Assembly (NCBI GenBank): GCA_905236845.1
Contig: CAJOQM010000069.1
Location: 1 to 50,738, forward strand
DNA from: an uncultured Lachnospiraceae bacterium
GTDB taxonomy: Bacteria > Bacillota > Clostridia > Lachnospirales > Lachnospiraceae
Length of the DNA stretch: 50,738 nt
Direction: 5' to 3'
The translations under genes were made by a program, and so were the position numbers. This document shows, piece by piece, positions 41,801 to 49,541 of the stretch. The notes beneath the pieces were generated by a model. That model did no database searches, had not been told where the DNA came from, and saw nothing but the letters and a program-made list of their open reading frames with translations. The first letter of the stretch is position 1, and each line of letters starts with the position of its first letter.

Positions 41801-42249
41801 TCCCCGGCTAACACAAGACGCTGTACCTGCCCCGCCACACAGGCGCTAAGACAGATAAGTCCCTTATTGTATTTGCGAAGGAGCTCTTCATCCACCCTGG
41901 GCTTATAATAATATCCTTCCGTAAAGCCGGCGGACACTATTTTCATAAGATTTTGATAGCCTTCATTGTTTTCCGCAAGAAGAATAAGATGGAAATATTT
42001 GTCTTCACCCTTGTGGGCTTCCTTGTCAAATCTGCTGCCAGGCGCCACATAGACTTCGCACCCGATGACCGGGCGGATGCCCTGCTTTTGACATTCCTTA
42101 TAAAAATCAATCACGCCGTACATGACGCCGTGATCGGTAATGGCAGCGGAGTCCATTCCCAGCTCTTTTACTCTGGAAACGTACTCCGTAATCTTGTTTG
42201 AACCGTCAAGAAGACTGTATTGTGTATGAGTATGGAGATGAGTAAACAT
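38809..42249 (-). CDS. dnaE: DNA polymerase III alpha subunit DnaE
   Basis: C-family replicative DNA polymerase of 1146 residues. In order: N-terminal PHP domain (FTHLHTHTQYSLLDG, residues 2-16, with HGVMYG), palm and fingers with the catalytic PDIDVDF near 393-399, the GPGRGSAAGSMV loop just before it, QLESPGMTSFMREL, and a C-terminal OB-fold nucleic-acid-binding domain (TLEDLTGTLEVIVF) near 1000. No 3'-5' exonuclease domain is seen, so it is DnaE rather than PolC. It begins 13 nt after a diguanylate cyclase gene and is probably cotranscribed with it, unless an internal promoter exists there. Confidence 0.97.
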   Translation of the reverse strand: MFTHLHTHTQYSLLDGSNKITEYVSRVKELGMDSAAITDHGVMYGVIDFYKECQKQGIRPVIGCEVYVAPGSRFDKEAHKGEDKYFHLILLAENNEGYQNLMKIVSAGFTEGYYYKPRVDEELLRKYNKGLICLSACVAGQVQRLVLAGDYEGAKKAALNHLEIFGEGNYFLEIQDHGLRQEKIVSRALIKMSRETGIPLAATNDCHYTYDRDADAHDILLCLQTGKHLSDEDRMVYAGGQYYVKSEEEMRSLFPEAPEAIENTYKIAYRCNVEIRFHEPKLPLYDTPSEYTASEYLEKLCEEGFKERYPEGGAELLERLSYELSVINDMGYVDYFLIVWDFIRYARQNGIAVGPGRGSAAGSMVAYCLHITDIDPIRFNLVFERFLNPERVSMPDIDVDFCVDRRGEVIDYVMDKYGRDHVVQIVTFGTMAARGVIRDVGRVMDLPYGFVDKVAKTVPRELNITLERALKTSPDLRGMYESDENIKRLIDMSMRLEGLPRNSSMHAAGVVISRDPMVEALPLSRAQDGTITTQFNMTTVEELGLLKMDFLGLRNLTVIQHTLKMIEKTRGIVLDTGKIDFTEKDVYDMICQGKTLGVFQLESPGMTSFMRELSPTCLEDIIAGIALYRPGPMDFIPAYIKGKKNADSITYKHPALEPILAETYGCIVYQEQVMQIVRDLAGYSWGRSDLVRRAMSKKKADVMEGERKNFVHGNPDEGVDGCLKRGISEDVANSLFDEMTDFASYAFNKSHAAAYAVVAYQTAYLKCKYPVEYMACLLSSEMTNSTKLASYIAELKDMDIELMPPDVNSGQAGFSVEDGRILYGLEAVRTVGSGVARDIAKEREDNGKYKSLSDFCQRLLNSQLNKRMVESLIKSGAFDCLGGTRKQYMYAYTAIMDETASSGKDRMEGQMSMMDFLEDDAKEAYAEKLPEVGEFDKETLLMFEKEMLGVYVSGHPLDDYAKRIAGMVTARAVDFMLDEETMETSLKEGAYVTAGGLVAACNIKVTKRGDQMAFVTLEDLTGTLEVIVFANQFSRARNILEEDAKIFVTGRVSEDANGSQKLIAEKIISFDDMPKEVWIRCRDEKEYVFLRSRLESMIQRYPGKDGIVIYLENEKKMRRLSNPFYASDESVERLREICGRENVAVK

Positions 42250-42262
42250 AAGACAAAACTCT

Positions 42263-43663
42263 TTAATCCCTGACTATGCTGCCTTCGATGAAATTCTTTA
42301 TTGTATAGCTGTTTTTGCCGCTTTCCTTGACGCGGTACAAGGCATCGTCCGCAATATGAATATAATCATCTATGGTCTGCCTGCTGTGAGGCGTACCGAA
42401 ACTGTATCCCTGCGATATGGTAACATGATCTGCCGTAGGCGAGAACAGGTGTTCAACTTCTTTCTTTTCGACATTTTCCTTGAGCTCCCGGGCGATCTGA
42501 ATCAATTCATCCTTGGTATATCCGTTCAGGATCAGCATAAATTCATCGCCGCCGAATCTGGCGCAGAACATATCCTTTCTTTTGCGAAGATCCTTTAATA
42601 TCTCTGCTATCATCTTTATGCATTCATCACCTGCCTGATGACCGTAGTTGTCGTTGTAGGGCTTGAAATAATCTATGTCTATGAAGCCCACGGCAAATGT
42701 CTTGCTGTTGTGATAACAATATTCAAAAGTCTCTCCGGAAAATCTCGTAAGGCCGAATCTGTTTGCGATACCCGTCAAAGCATCAGTCTCCGCCTTTATG
42801 CGAAGCGCCTCGTTCTCCTTCAGGGACTCAACCAGACTGTTCATACGCATGACAAGAATACCTACCTCATCCCGGGTAGTAACCTTGATCTTTTCTTCGG
42901 GAAGATTTCCTATCTCGATATCATTCATCTGCCGGCCGATGTTCTGCAAAGATCTGGTCCATCCGGAAATTATGATGTCAATAACAGCCAAAAGAATAAT
43001 GGCAGTTATCACAACGCTGGTCAATATAGACCTTGAAACCCCGTCTATCTGGGATGTAAGCTCCGATACGCTCCGCCCCACGACGACAGCTCCTATAACG
43101 GTACCTTCCGCATCGCAAAGAACATTATAAAGACAATATATGCGGCCGCCGGCCACATTGGCCTCTCCGGCATATGTGCCGTTCTCATCAAGCTCATCGG
43201 CGACTTCCTTGGAGATATAGGTTCCCACTATGGATTCGCCGTTGGGATTTTTCGTGCTGCCTGCGACCCGTAGAAAATGCCCTTCCTGATAGCCCTCCTG
43301 GGTATCCGTATCCGGCAGATATGTCAACCCTTCATCCGAACACTTGATAAATACATAAGAAAAAGTACCTGTCTTTTCCTCATGCTCAAGAAAGGGGGCA
43401 AGATTGGCGTTTTCCTCTGTACCGTCTCCTACCAAAGTATCTCCCAGATATATGGCGCCGTCTTTGACATTCCATTCTCCGTCGCCGATAAGATCTTCTA
43501 TATAATTTATATCTGCCTCAAGACGGTTTCCTATAAGATTTTCTTCGAGATTTTTCACTCCCAGATGCATGAAAAAATAGACCATTGCCACAAGGACAAC
43601 GACCAAAACCACAAAAAGAAAAATAATTTTAAACTTCAAGCTTTTAAATATCGATATCTTCAT
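42263..43663 (-). CDS. Membrane diguanylate cyclase with extracellular Cache-like sensor, HAMP and GGDEF domains
   Basis: Protein of 466 residues that should make c-di-GMP. Layout: membrane helix 1 (about 12-32), an extracellular domain (about 33-210) of single-Cache type judging by VAGSTKNPNGESIVGTY and GAVVVGRSVSEL, membrane helix 2 (about 212-232), a HAMP segment (about 233-285), and a GGDEF domain with TDALTGIANRFG, DIDYFKPYND and an intact FGGDEFML motif (about 369-376). No obvious RxxD inhibitory site lies before GGDEF. The promoter's -10 element ends 7 nt before the ATG and there is no Shine-Dalgarno sequence, so the transcript should be leaderless. dnaE follows after 13 nt. Confidence 0.93.
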   Translation of the reverse strand: MKISIFKSLKFKIIFLFVVLVVVLVAMVYFFMHLGVKNLEENLIGNRLEADINYIEDLIGDGEWNVKDGAIYLGDTLVGDGTEENANLAPFLEHEEKTGTFSYVFIKCSDEGLTYLPDTDTQEGYQEGHFLRVAGSTKNPNGESIVGTYISKEVADELDENGTYAGEANVAGGRIYCLYNVLCDAEGTVIGAVVVGRSVSELTSQIDGVSRSILTSVVITAIILLAVIDIIISGWTRSLQNIGRQMNDIEIGNLPEEKIKVTTRDEVGILVMRMNSLVESLKENEALRIKAETDALTGIANRFGLTRFSGETFEYCYHNSKTFAVGFIDIDYFKPYNDNYGHQAGDECIKMIAEILKDLRKRKDMFCARFGGDEFMLILNGYTKDELIQIARELKENVEKKEVEHLFSPTADHVTISQGYSFGTPHSRQTIDDYIHIADDALYRVKESGKNSYTIKNFIEGSIVRD

Positions 43664-43670
43664 GGAACAT

Positions 43671-43699
43671 ATTTTATCACTTTAATCTGATTTATACAA
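43671..43699 (-). promoter_or_regulatory. Promoter of the diguanylate cyclase gene, predicted leaderless
   Basis: On the minus strand TTGTAT (43694-43699), a 17-bp spacer and TAAAAT (43671-43676). Seven bases separate the -10 element from the ATG at 43663, putting the transcription start at or next to the start codon. The next in-frame Met lies inside the first membrane helix, so a later start is unlikely. Confidence 0.7.
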
Positions 43700-43723
43700 T
43701 ATCTTGTGGCTAACGATTTCATT

Positions 43724-43752
43724 TTGTATTTTTCCCCTTAAGATGATATAAT
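43724..43752 (+). promoter_or_regulatory. Promoter of gdpP-rplI-dnaB
   Basis: TTGTAT (43724-43729), a 17-bp spacer and a perfect TATAAT (43747-43752). A GGAGG Shine-Dalgarno sequence at 43761-43765 precedes the gdpP ATG at 43774. It is back to back with, but not overlapping, the diguanylate cyclase promoter. Confidence 0.75.
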
Positions 43753-43773
43753 ACGAATTCGGAGGTTTGAAAT

Positions 43774-45828
43774 ATGAACGAAAAAATTAAGTCAGACGGA
43801 AAGCTGAACCTGATACTTCAGGCGCCTTTTTATCTCTCTGCGATTTTTATCATTATCAATATAGCCATATATTTCATAGATATCCCGGCGGGGCTCTTTG
43901 TCAGCGCCTTTATTGTGCTCTATCTGGCTGCCCTTATTTTTCTGCGCCGTTTTTGCAAGGATGCCGTAATAAACGAGATTTCCCATATTCAGGGCTTTTA
44001 TGATGATACAAAGCTTAATATTATGGAAAACACTCCTTTTCCCTCTGCAATACTGGATACGGACGGAAAAGTCATGTGGATGAGCAGGGATTTTATGTTT
44101 CTTACGGGAAAGGATGAGGATTTCCACAAATCCGTAGCTTCAATATTCTCTCATCTTACCAAAGAAATGCTGCAGAAAATCGACGACGAAACTTCAGATA
44201 CCGCAGAATACGGCGGACGCACCTACCGTATTTATTTAAAGCGCATGAATCTGACGGATTATATGGGAGAGCGGCTTCATATTATTTCAAAAGAAGGATA
44301 CAAACAGATAATCCTCCTTACGCTGGCAGACAAGACCATGCAGACGGAGCTCGAGCAGAAATATAAGAACGAAAAAATGTCCGTAGCCCTTCTTTATATG
44401 GATAACTATGAAGAGGTAATAGAGTCCATGGAAGAAGTCAAGGCTTCTATCCTCCAGGCTCTGGTAGACAGAAAGATAGACAGGTTCTTTTCGGGAAGAG
44501 ATATTGTATTAAAGCGCTTTGAGCATGATAAATATATAATCATCTTCAAGAGCAGTATGCTTAAAAAATATATGGAAGACAAATTCAGCATACTGACCCA
44601 GATAAAAGACGTAAAAGCCGGGAATTCGCAGGGCGTCACCCTAAGCCTCGGTATAGGTACCGGTGGCGAAGACTACAAATCAAATTATGAATATGCCAAG
44701 GCTGCCATAGACCTTGCTTTGGGACGGGGAGGCGACCAGGCGGTCATTAAATCCGGCGAAAATACCGAGTATTTCTCCGGCTCCAACAAGCAGATAGAGC
44801 GCCAGACTACCCGCGTCAAAGCCAGGATGAAAGCCCAGGCTCTCCACGAGATGATTTCTCTGAATGATACAATTCTTATAATGGGTCACCATATAGGAGA
44901 TATTGATTCTTTCGGAGCCTCCATAGGTATATTCAGGGCTGCAAGCTCCATGAACAAAAAGACCCACATCGTCTTGGACCAGGTAACAAGCTCCATCCGC
45001 CCTATGAAAGCTCTTTTCTCCCCGGATGAAGGCTATCCTTCGGATATGTTTATTACTCCGGATGAGGCAGTGGAGATGGCGACCGAAGATACCATGGTGA
45101 TGGTGGTGGATGTAAACAGACCTTCATACACCGAGTGCCCCGCCCTTCTTGAGATTTCAAAGAAAATCGTGGTATTTGACCACCACAGGCACGGAAGCGA
45201 TACTATCTCAAATGCAGTGCTTTCATATATCGAGTCATACGCCTCGTCTACCTGTGAAATGGTTACGGAGGTATTGCAGTATTTCCCCACAGCCTTAAAG
45301 CTCACCCCGGCCGAGGCGGATTGTATTTATTCGGGAATCATAATAGACACAAACAGCTTTACCACAAAGACAGGCGTACGTACATTCGAAGCCGCAGCAT
45401 TCCTTAGAAGATCCGGCGCCGATGTAACGAGAGTCCGCAAGATGATGCAAAACGATATGAACGCATACAAGGCAAGAGCCCAGGCTGTCCGCACGGCGGA
45501 GACTTACAGGGACTGCTTTGCTCTTACCATATTCCCGGACGAGCACATAGAAAGCCCTACGGTAGCGGGCGCCCAGGCGGCAAACGAGCTGCTTAACATC
45601 ATCGGGATCAAGGCGTCCTTTGTATTTACGGAATACCAGGGGGTCATTTATGTAAGTTCACGCTCCATAGACGAAATAGACGTCCAGGCCATAATGAGCC
45701 GTATAGGAGGCGGCGGTCATATGAACGTTGCGGGAGCGCAGATCGCAGATTGCACCGCCGGGGAAGCTATGACCAAGGTCAAGGAAATCCTCGACGAAAT
45801 GATAGAAAAAGGAGATATTACGCTATGA
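43774..45828 (+). CDS. gdpP: Cyclic-di-AMP phosphodiesterase GdpP
   Basis: Membrane-bound enzyme that hydrolyses c-di-AMP, the messenger for turgor, potassium and wall stress. Layout over 684 residues: two N-terminal membrane helices (about 14-32 and 36-55), a PAS-like domain (about 80-150), a degenerate GGDEF domain (about 170-300) without an intact GGDEF motif, then DHH (MGHHIGDIDSFGAS near 370, VVDVNRP, VFDHHRHG near 470) and DHHA1 with MSRIGGGGHMNVAG near 650. This is the full GdpP architecture. The stop overlaps the rplI start (ATGA); the gdpP-rplI-dnaB order is widely conserved in Firmicutes. Confidence 0.96.
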   Translation: MNEKIKSDGKLNLILQAPFYLSAIFIIINIAIYFIDIPAGLFVSAFIVLYLAALIFLRRFCKDAVINEISHIQGFYDDTKLNIMENTPFPSAILDTDGKVMWMSRDFMFLTGKDEDFHKSVASIFSHLTKEMLQKIDDETSDTAEYGGRTYRIYLKRMNLTDYMGERLHIISKEGYKQIILLTLADKTMQTELEQKYKNEKMSVALLYMDNYEEVIESMEEVKASILQALVDRKIDRFFSGRDIVLKRFEHDKYIIIFKSSMLKKYMEDKFSILTQIKDVKAGNSQGVTLSLGIGTGGEDYKSNYEYAKAAIDLALGRGGDQAVIKSGENTEYFSGSNKQIERQTTRVKARMKAQALHEMISLNDTILIMGHHIGDIDSFGASIGIFRAASSMNKKTHIVLDQVTSSIRPMKALFSPDEGYPSDMFITPDEAVEMATEDTMVMVVDVNRPSYTECPALLEISKKIVVFDHHRHGSDTISNAVLSYIESYASSTCEMVTEVLQYFPTALKLTPAEADCIYSGIIIDTNSFTTKTGVRTFEAAAFLRRSGADVTRVRKMMQNDMNAYKARAQAVRTAETYRDCFALTIFPDEHIESPTVAGAQAANELLNIIGIKASFVFTEYQGVIYVSSRSIDEIDVQAIMSRIGGGGHMNVAGAQIADCTAGEAMTKVKEILDEMIEKGDITL

Positions 45829-46271
45829 AAATCATATTACTTGAAGATGTAAAAACTCTGGGCAAAAAGGGAGAGGTAGCTGACGTAGCAGACGGCTACG
45901 GCCGAAGCCTTATCTCAAAGAAAAAGGCAAAGGAAGCTACGGCAAAAAACCTTAACGACCTGAAGCTCCAGAAGGCTCACAGCAAAAAAGTCGAAGAAGA
46001 GCAGCTTGAAGACGCAAAGAAACTCGGCAGCGAAATAGAAGGAAGAATCGTCACCCTAAAGCTCAAAGCAGGGAAAGACGGAAAGACCTTCGGCTCCGTA
46101 TCCTCAAAGGAAATAGCCGAAGCCGTAAAGGAACAATGGAATCTTGAGCTTGACAAAAAGAAGCTTTCATCCGACGAGCCCATAAAGACATTGGGAACAC
46201 ACAATGTTACCGTAAAGGTTCATCCCCGGGTAAGTGCAACCATTAAAGTGAAAGTAGAGGAAGCCTCATAA
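45825..46271 (+). CDS. rplI: 50S ribosomal protein L9
   Basis: Two-domain ribosomal protein of 148 residues. The N-terminal domain shows MKIILLEDVKTLGKKGE and VADGYGRSLISKKKA, then a long connecting helix and the C-terminal RNA-binding domain with TFGSVSSKEIAEAV and KVHPRVSATIKVKV. The open frame extends upstream to 45750 inside gdpP, but the L9 family start and the ATGA overlap with the gdpP stop fix the start at 45825. Its TAA overlaps the dnaB ATG by one base, so the three genes are translationally linked. Confidence 0.97.
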   Translation: MKIILLEDVKTLGKKGEVADVADGYGRSLISKKKAKEATAKNLNDLKLQKAHSKKVEEEQLEDAKKLGSEIEGRIVTLKLKAGKDGKTFGSVSSKEIAEAVKEQWNLELDKKKLSSDEPIKTLGTHNVTVKVHPRVSATIKVKVEEAS

Positions 46272-47638
46272 TGGACAATATACCGGAACAAAACCCGAAA
46301 AAGCGCACCTCTCCGGCAAATCGCGATGCGGAAAAATGCGTGCTGGGGGCTGCCCTTATAAGCCCGGAGACACTCATACAGGCAAACGAGCATATAACGG
46401 GAGATATGTTTTATTACCGGGAATACGGTCAGCTTTTCGACATTATGCTGGAGCTGTATAATTCCGGCAGAGCCGTAGATTCCGTCACGGTATTAAACCG
46501 TATGCGGGAGCTTAATATGCCTGACGATCTTTGCACGGAAGAAGCTTTGGCGGAGCTTGCCGCATGCGTGCCTTATTCGTCAAACTCCTCACAATACGCA
46601 CAGATAGTATCCCAGAAATATACTCTCCGAAGGCTTATAAACACCTGCGACAACATCGCCGCCAAATGCTATGAACAAAAAGAAGATCTTGCGGATATTT
46701 TGGACGAAGCAGAGCATGGCGTATTTGAGGTTATCCAAAAAGGCCAGACTTCGGAATTTGAGCCTGTCCCCAAGGTTATCGCAAGAGTCTTAAACCGCAT
46801 TGAAGAAGCTTCAAAATCCGACGGATCCGTAACGGGTGTGGCATCCGGCTTTACGGATCTTGACTACAAGACCTCCGGGTTCCAGAATTCAGATCTTGTT
46901 CTTCTTGCGGCGCGTCCTTCCATGGGAAAAACCGCCTTTGCCCTGAATATAGCCCAGAACGTAGCCAAAAGGAATGATTCTGTCGTTGTATTCAGTCTGG
47001 AGATGCCCCGGGAGCAGCTGATACAGCGTATGCTTGCTACAGAATCCCATGTCCGGGGCGAAGCATTAAGGAACGGCGAGCTTAACGACAGGGAATGGAT
47101 GGAGCTTGTATCCGGCGCCCAAAGACTCGGAAAAGCAAGCCTTATCATAGACGATACACCGGATCTTACCATATCCACCATGCGCTCAAAATGCCGCAAA
47201 TACAAGATAGATTATGATATAAAGCTCATTGTCCTTGACTATCTGCAGCTGATGAATTCAAGCGGAAGATCCGAGTCCAGGCAAAACGAGATTTCGGAGA
47301 TATCAAGGTCTTTGAAGGCTCTTGCCCGTGAGCTTAATGTCCCGGTCATTGCCCTCTCCCAGCTCAACCGCTCCGTGGAAAAGCGCGACGACAAGCGTCC
47401 CATGCTCTCCGACCTTCGTGAATCCGGAGCCATAGAGCAGGATGCGGACGTTGTTATGTTCCTTTACAGGGATGATTATTACAATAAAGACTCCGAAGAA
47501 AAGGGAGTCACGGAAGTCATTATAGCCAAGCAGAGAAACGGTCCTGTAGGCACTGTGCGTCTGGCATGGCTTGCAAATTATCTGCAATTCGGTAACATCG
47601 CAAAAGATCGGGATATACAAAGAGCTGAGGAATATTAA
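46271..47638 (+). CDS. dnaB: Replicative DNA helicase DnaB
   Basis: Hexameric 5'-to-3' replicative helicase (called DnaC in Bacillus) of 455 residues. The N-terminal DnaG-interaction domain starts at NRDAEKCVLGAAL; the RecA-like domain has Walker A ARPSMGKTAFAL near 213-224, FSLEMPREQL, the Walker B region LIVLDYLQLM, VIALSQLNRSVEKR and DLRESGAIEQDADVVMFL. No intein is present. Its last codons lie within the stem and loop of a rho-independent terminator. It is the last gene of gdpP-rplI-dnaB. Confidence 0.97.
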   Translation: MDNIPEQNPKKRTSPANRDAEKCVLGAALISPETLIQANEHITGDMFYYREYGQLFDIMLELYNSGRAVDSVTVLNRMRELNMPDDLCTEEALAELAACVPYSSNSSQYAQIVSQKYTLRRLINTCDNIAAKCYEQKEDLADILDEAEHGVFEVIQKGQTSEFEPVPKVIARVLNRIEEASKSDGSVTGVASGFTDLDYKTSGFQNSDLVLLAARPSMGKTAFALNIAQNVAKRNDSVVVFSLEMPREQLIQRMLATESHVRGEALRNGELNDREWMELVSGAQRLGKASLIIDDTPDLTISTMRSKCRKYKIDYDIKLIVLDYLQLMNSSGRSESRQNEISEISRSLKALARELNVPVIALSQLNRSVEKRDDKRPMLSDLRESGAIEQDADVVMFLYRDDYYNKDSEEKGVTEVIIAKQRNGPVGTVRLAWLANYLQFGNIAKDRDIQRAEEY

Positions 47639-47653
47639 CCTCAGCTCTTTCTT
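47621..47653 (+). terminator. Rho-independent terminator overlapping the dnaB stop codon
   Basis: AGAGCTGAGG (47621-47630) pairs perfectly with CCTCAGCTCT (47639-47648); the TAA of dnaB (47636-47638) is in the 8-nt loop, and TTCTTT follows. The stem is symmetric and could also slow transcription from the ferredoxin side. Confidence 0.85.
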
Positions 47654-47673
47654 TACATTCTGATTATCGGGGA

Positions 47674-47844
47674 TTACTCTTCAGAGATAGCCCCGGTAGG
47701 ACAGACACCTTCGCAAGCACCGCAATCGATGCATGCTCCGCCGTCAATCTCATACTGGGAATCCCCCTGAGAAATAGCGCTGACGGGGCACTCTCCCTCG
47801 CAGCTTCCGCACATGATGCAGTCAGAAGAAATGACTCTTGCCAT
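47674..47844 (-). CDS. 2[4Fe-4S] ferredoxin
   Basis: A 56-residue clostridial-type ferredoxin, an electron carrier for anaerobic redox enzymes. Two cluster motifs are complete: Cys9, Cys12, Cys15 with Cys19-Pro, and Cys38, Cys41, Cys44 with Cys48-Pro; the first and last Cys of each set cross over to the two clusters in this family. The start MARVISSDCIMCG is preceded by AGGAGGG seven bases upstream. It has its own promoter, and no redox partner gene is adjacent. Confidence 0.93.
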   Translation of the reverse strand: MARVISSDCIMCGSCEGECPVSAISQGDSQYEIDGGACIDCGACEGVCPTGAISEE

Positions 47845-47908
47845 AATCTTACCCTCCTTTACTGTGATGTTTAACCGGCGGAAACAAATACATCCGCTCT
47901 TTCATGGT

Positions 47909-47937
47909 ATTTTAATACACCTTTATCTCTTTTACAA
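47909..47937 (-). promoter_or_regulatory. Promoter of the ferredoxin gene
   Basis: On the minus strand TTGTAA (47932-47937), a 17-bp spacer and TAAAAT (47909-47914). The -35 element lies inside a small inverted repeat (47926-47941, 6-bp arms TCTCTT/AAGAGA) just after the upstream transporter stop; it may be an operator or a weak terminator. Confidence 0.65.
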
Positions 47938-47945
47938 GAGAATTT

Positions 47946-49337
47946 TTATAAAATTCCAACCGAAATAAGAAATAGGAATATAAGAAGCACCGGCGCCACA
48001 AATTTAATCATTCCGGTATACAAATATTTTCTGTAGAAGGGCTCTCCGTTTTTGGTAACCTCATCCATGATAAATTTGGGCTTAAGCACCCATCCCGCAA
48101 GGATGCAGGTGGCAATAGCCACAATAGGCATAAGGACATAATTACTTACATAATCCATTATATCAAGAATCTGGGCCACGGAGCCGTTGGGAAGCTTTAT
48201 CTCAAAATACCATGCGTTGTACCCCAGGCAAACCACTATTCCCAGCACAAGAGCGCAGACGAATTCAAAGCCCGCAGCCTTTCTCCGGCTAATCTTAAAT
48301 TCATCCATAAAGCTTGATACAACAGCCTCCATAACAGAGACACCGCTGGTTACGGCCGCAAAAAGAGTCATTGCAAAAAACACTGTTCCCACAATATTTC
48401 CCACTACACCCATTTTTGCGAAAATCTTGGGCAGAGCCACAAACATAAGAGAAGGTCCCCTGCTCATGCCTTCCGTTCCGGAAAACACATATACGGCAGG
48501 TATGATCATAACTCCCGCAAGAAAAGCAACGGCAGTATCAAACAATTCTATATGGTTTATGGATTTTCTAAGGTCGGCATTATCGGGCACATAAGAACCG
48601 TAGGCAATCATTATACCCATAGCAATGCTAAGGCTAAAGAAGAGCTGCCCCAAAGCATCCATAACTATATGGAGAAACTGGCGGATACCCACTCCTTCAA
48701 AGTTCGGGATAATATAAACTTTAAGCCCTTCAAGCCCCGTAACCACGGTGCCCTCTGCATTTTCGTGGGATATGGTAATGCCGAATATGGCGATTCCCAC
48801 AACCATAACGATAAGCACGGGCATAAGTATCTTTGAGCATATTTCTATACCCCGGTTTACGCCCAAAAAAATAACCGCAGCGCAGGCAACAAGAAAAATT
48901 ATCATATAAACAAACGGCTCGACGTTTCCTGTTATAAAATCCGTGAAATAGGAATCATCCGCCGCAAGAGCGCCGTTGCCGGTCGCAAATATAACTAAAT
49001 ACTTAATTACCCAGCCGCCTATAGCGCAATAGTAAGGCATGATAATAAAAGGAACGGCGCAGGACAGAACACCTATCCATCCCCATTTTTTGTTAAGCTT
49101 TTTGTATGCTGTAAGCGGGCTTTCTTTTGTATTTCTGCCTATGGCAACCTCTGTGGTAAGCAGGGCAAATCCGAATGTAACCGCCAGAACAAGATATATC
49201 ACAAGAAACAATCCGCCGCCGTCCTTGGCCGCCAGATACGGAAATCTCCAAATATTTCCCAGTCCCACGGCGCTTCCCGCAGCTGCAAGCACAAAACCAA
49301 GTGTCCCTCCAAAGGATGCTCTTTTATCATTTTCCAT
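47946..49337 (-). CDS. Sodium-dependent transporter of the NSS (SNF) family
   Basis: Polytopic membrane symporter of 463 residues; bacterial members (LeuT, MhsT, TnaT) import amino acids with Na+. Seen: the helix-1 signature FVLAAAGSAVGLGNIWRFPYLAAKDGGG with the unwound Gly pair that binds substrate and sodium, LLTTEVAIGR, a MDALGQLFFSLSIAMGIMIAYGSY helix-6 region, and SGVSVMEAVVSSF in helix 8. Eleven or so hydrophobic segments are seen, as in MhsT-like proteins. The substrate cannot be told from sequence. It is divergent from rpsF and appears monocistronic, with its own promoter. Confidence 0.94.
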   Translation of the reverse strand: MENDKRASFGGTLGFVLAAAGSAVGLGNIWRFPYLAAKDGGGLFLVIYLVLAVTFGFALLTTEVAIGRNTKESPLTAYKKLNKKWGWIGVLSCAVPFIIMPYYCAIGGWVIKYLVIFATGNGALAADDSYFTDFITGNVEPFVYMIIFLVACAAVIFLGVNRGIEICSKILMPVLIVMVVGIAIFGITISHENAEGTVVTGLEGLKVYIIPNFEGVGIRQFLHIVMDALGQLFFSLSIAMGIMIAYGSYVPDNADLRKSINHIELFDTAVAFLAGVMIIPAVYVFSGTEGMSRGPSLMFVALPKIFAKMGVVGNIVGTVFFAMTLFAAVTSGVSVMEAVVSSFMDEFKISRRKAAGFEFVCALVLGIVVCLGYNAWYFEIKLPNGSVAQILDIMDYVSNYVLMPIVAIATCILAGWVLKPKFIMDEVTKNGEPFYRKYLYTGMIKFVAPVLLIFLFLISVGIL

Positions 49338-49382
49338 GTTATGTAATTCCCCTTAAAAAAATATTTTTACAAAAGTCTTTAT

Positions 49383-49411
49383 ATTCTAGTATCAATTTTG
49401 AGATTTGTAAA
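49383..49411 (-). promoter_or_regulatory. Promoter of the NSS transporter gene
   Basis: On the minus strand TTTACA (49406-49411), a 17-bp spacer and TAGAAT (49383-49388). AAGGGG lies about ten bases before the transporter ATG. Confidence 0.6.
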
Positions 49412-49438
49412 TAATAGATAAAAAAATATCATATTTCC

Positions 49439-49467
49439 TTGAATTTATTTTTTTAATATGATAAGAT
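49439..49467 (+). promoter_or_regulatory. Promoter of rpsF-ssb-rpsR
   Basis: TTGAAT (49439-49444), a 17-bp spacer and TAAGAT (49462-49467). The predicted leader of about 68 nt contains the structured element described at 49493-49540. Confidence 0.65.
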
Positions 49468-49492
49468 ACAGCTTCGTGATATATATTTTCCT

Positions 49493-49540
49493 TGCTCTGT
49501 GAATTGGCACAGGGCCGTAGGCCGGAAGGAGGTTAGAGCA
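49493..49540 (+). promoter_or_regulatory. Structured rpsF leader, candidate S6:S18 autoregulatory site
   Basis: TGCTCT (49493-49498) pairs with AGAGCA (49535-49540), directly before the ATG at 49542. Inside are a CTGTG/CACAG hairpin and GGCCGTAGGCCGG, then the Shine-Dalgarno AAGGAGG (49526-49532). Leaders before rpsF are known in many bacteria to bind the S6:S18 complex through a motif with a CCG bulge; position and the CCG-containing stretch fit, but I have not aligned it to that model. Confidence 0.6.
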
Positions 49541-49541
49541 T

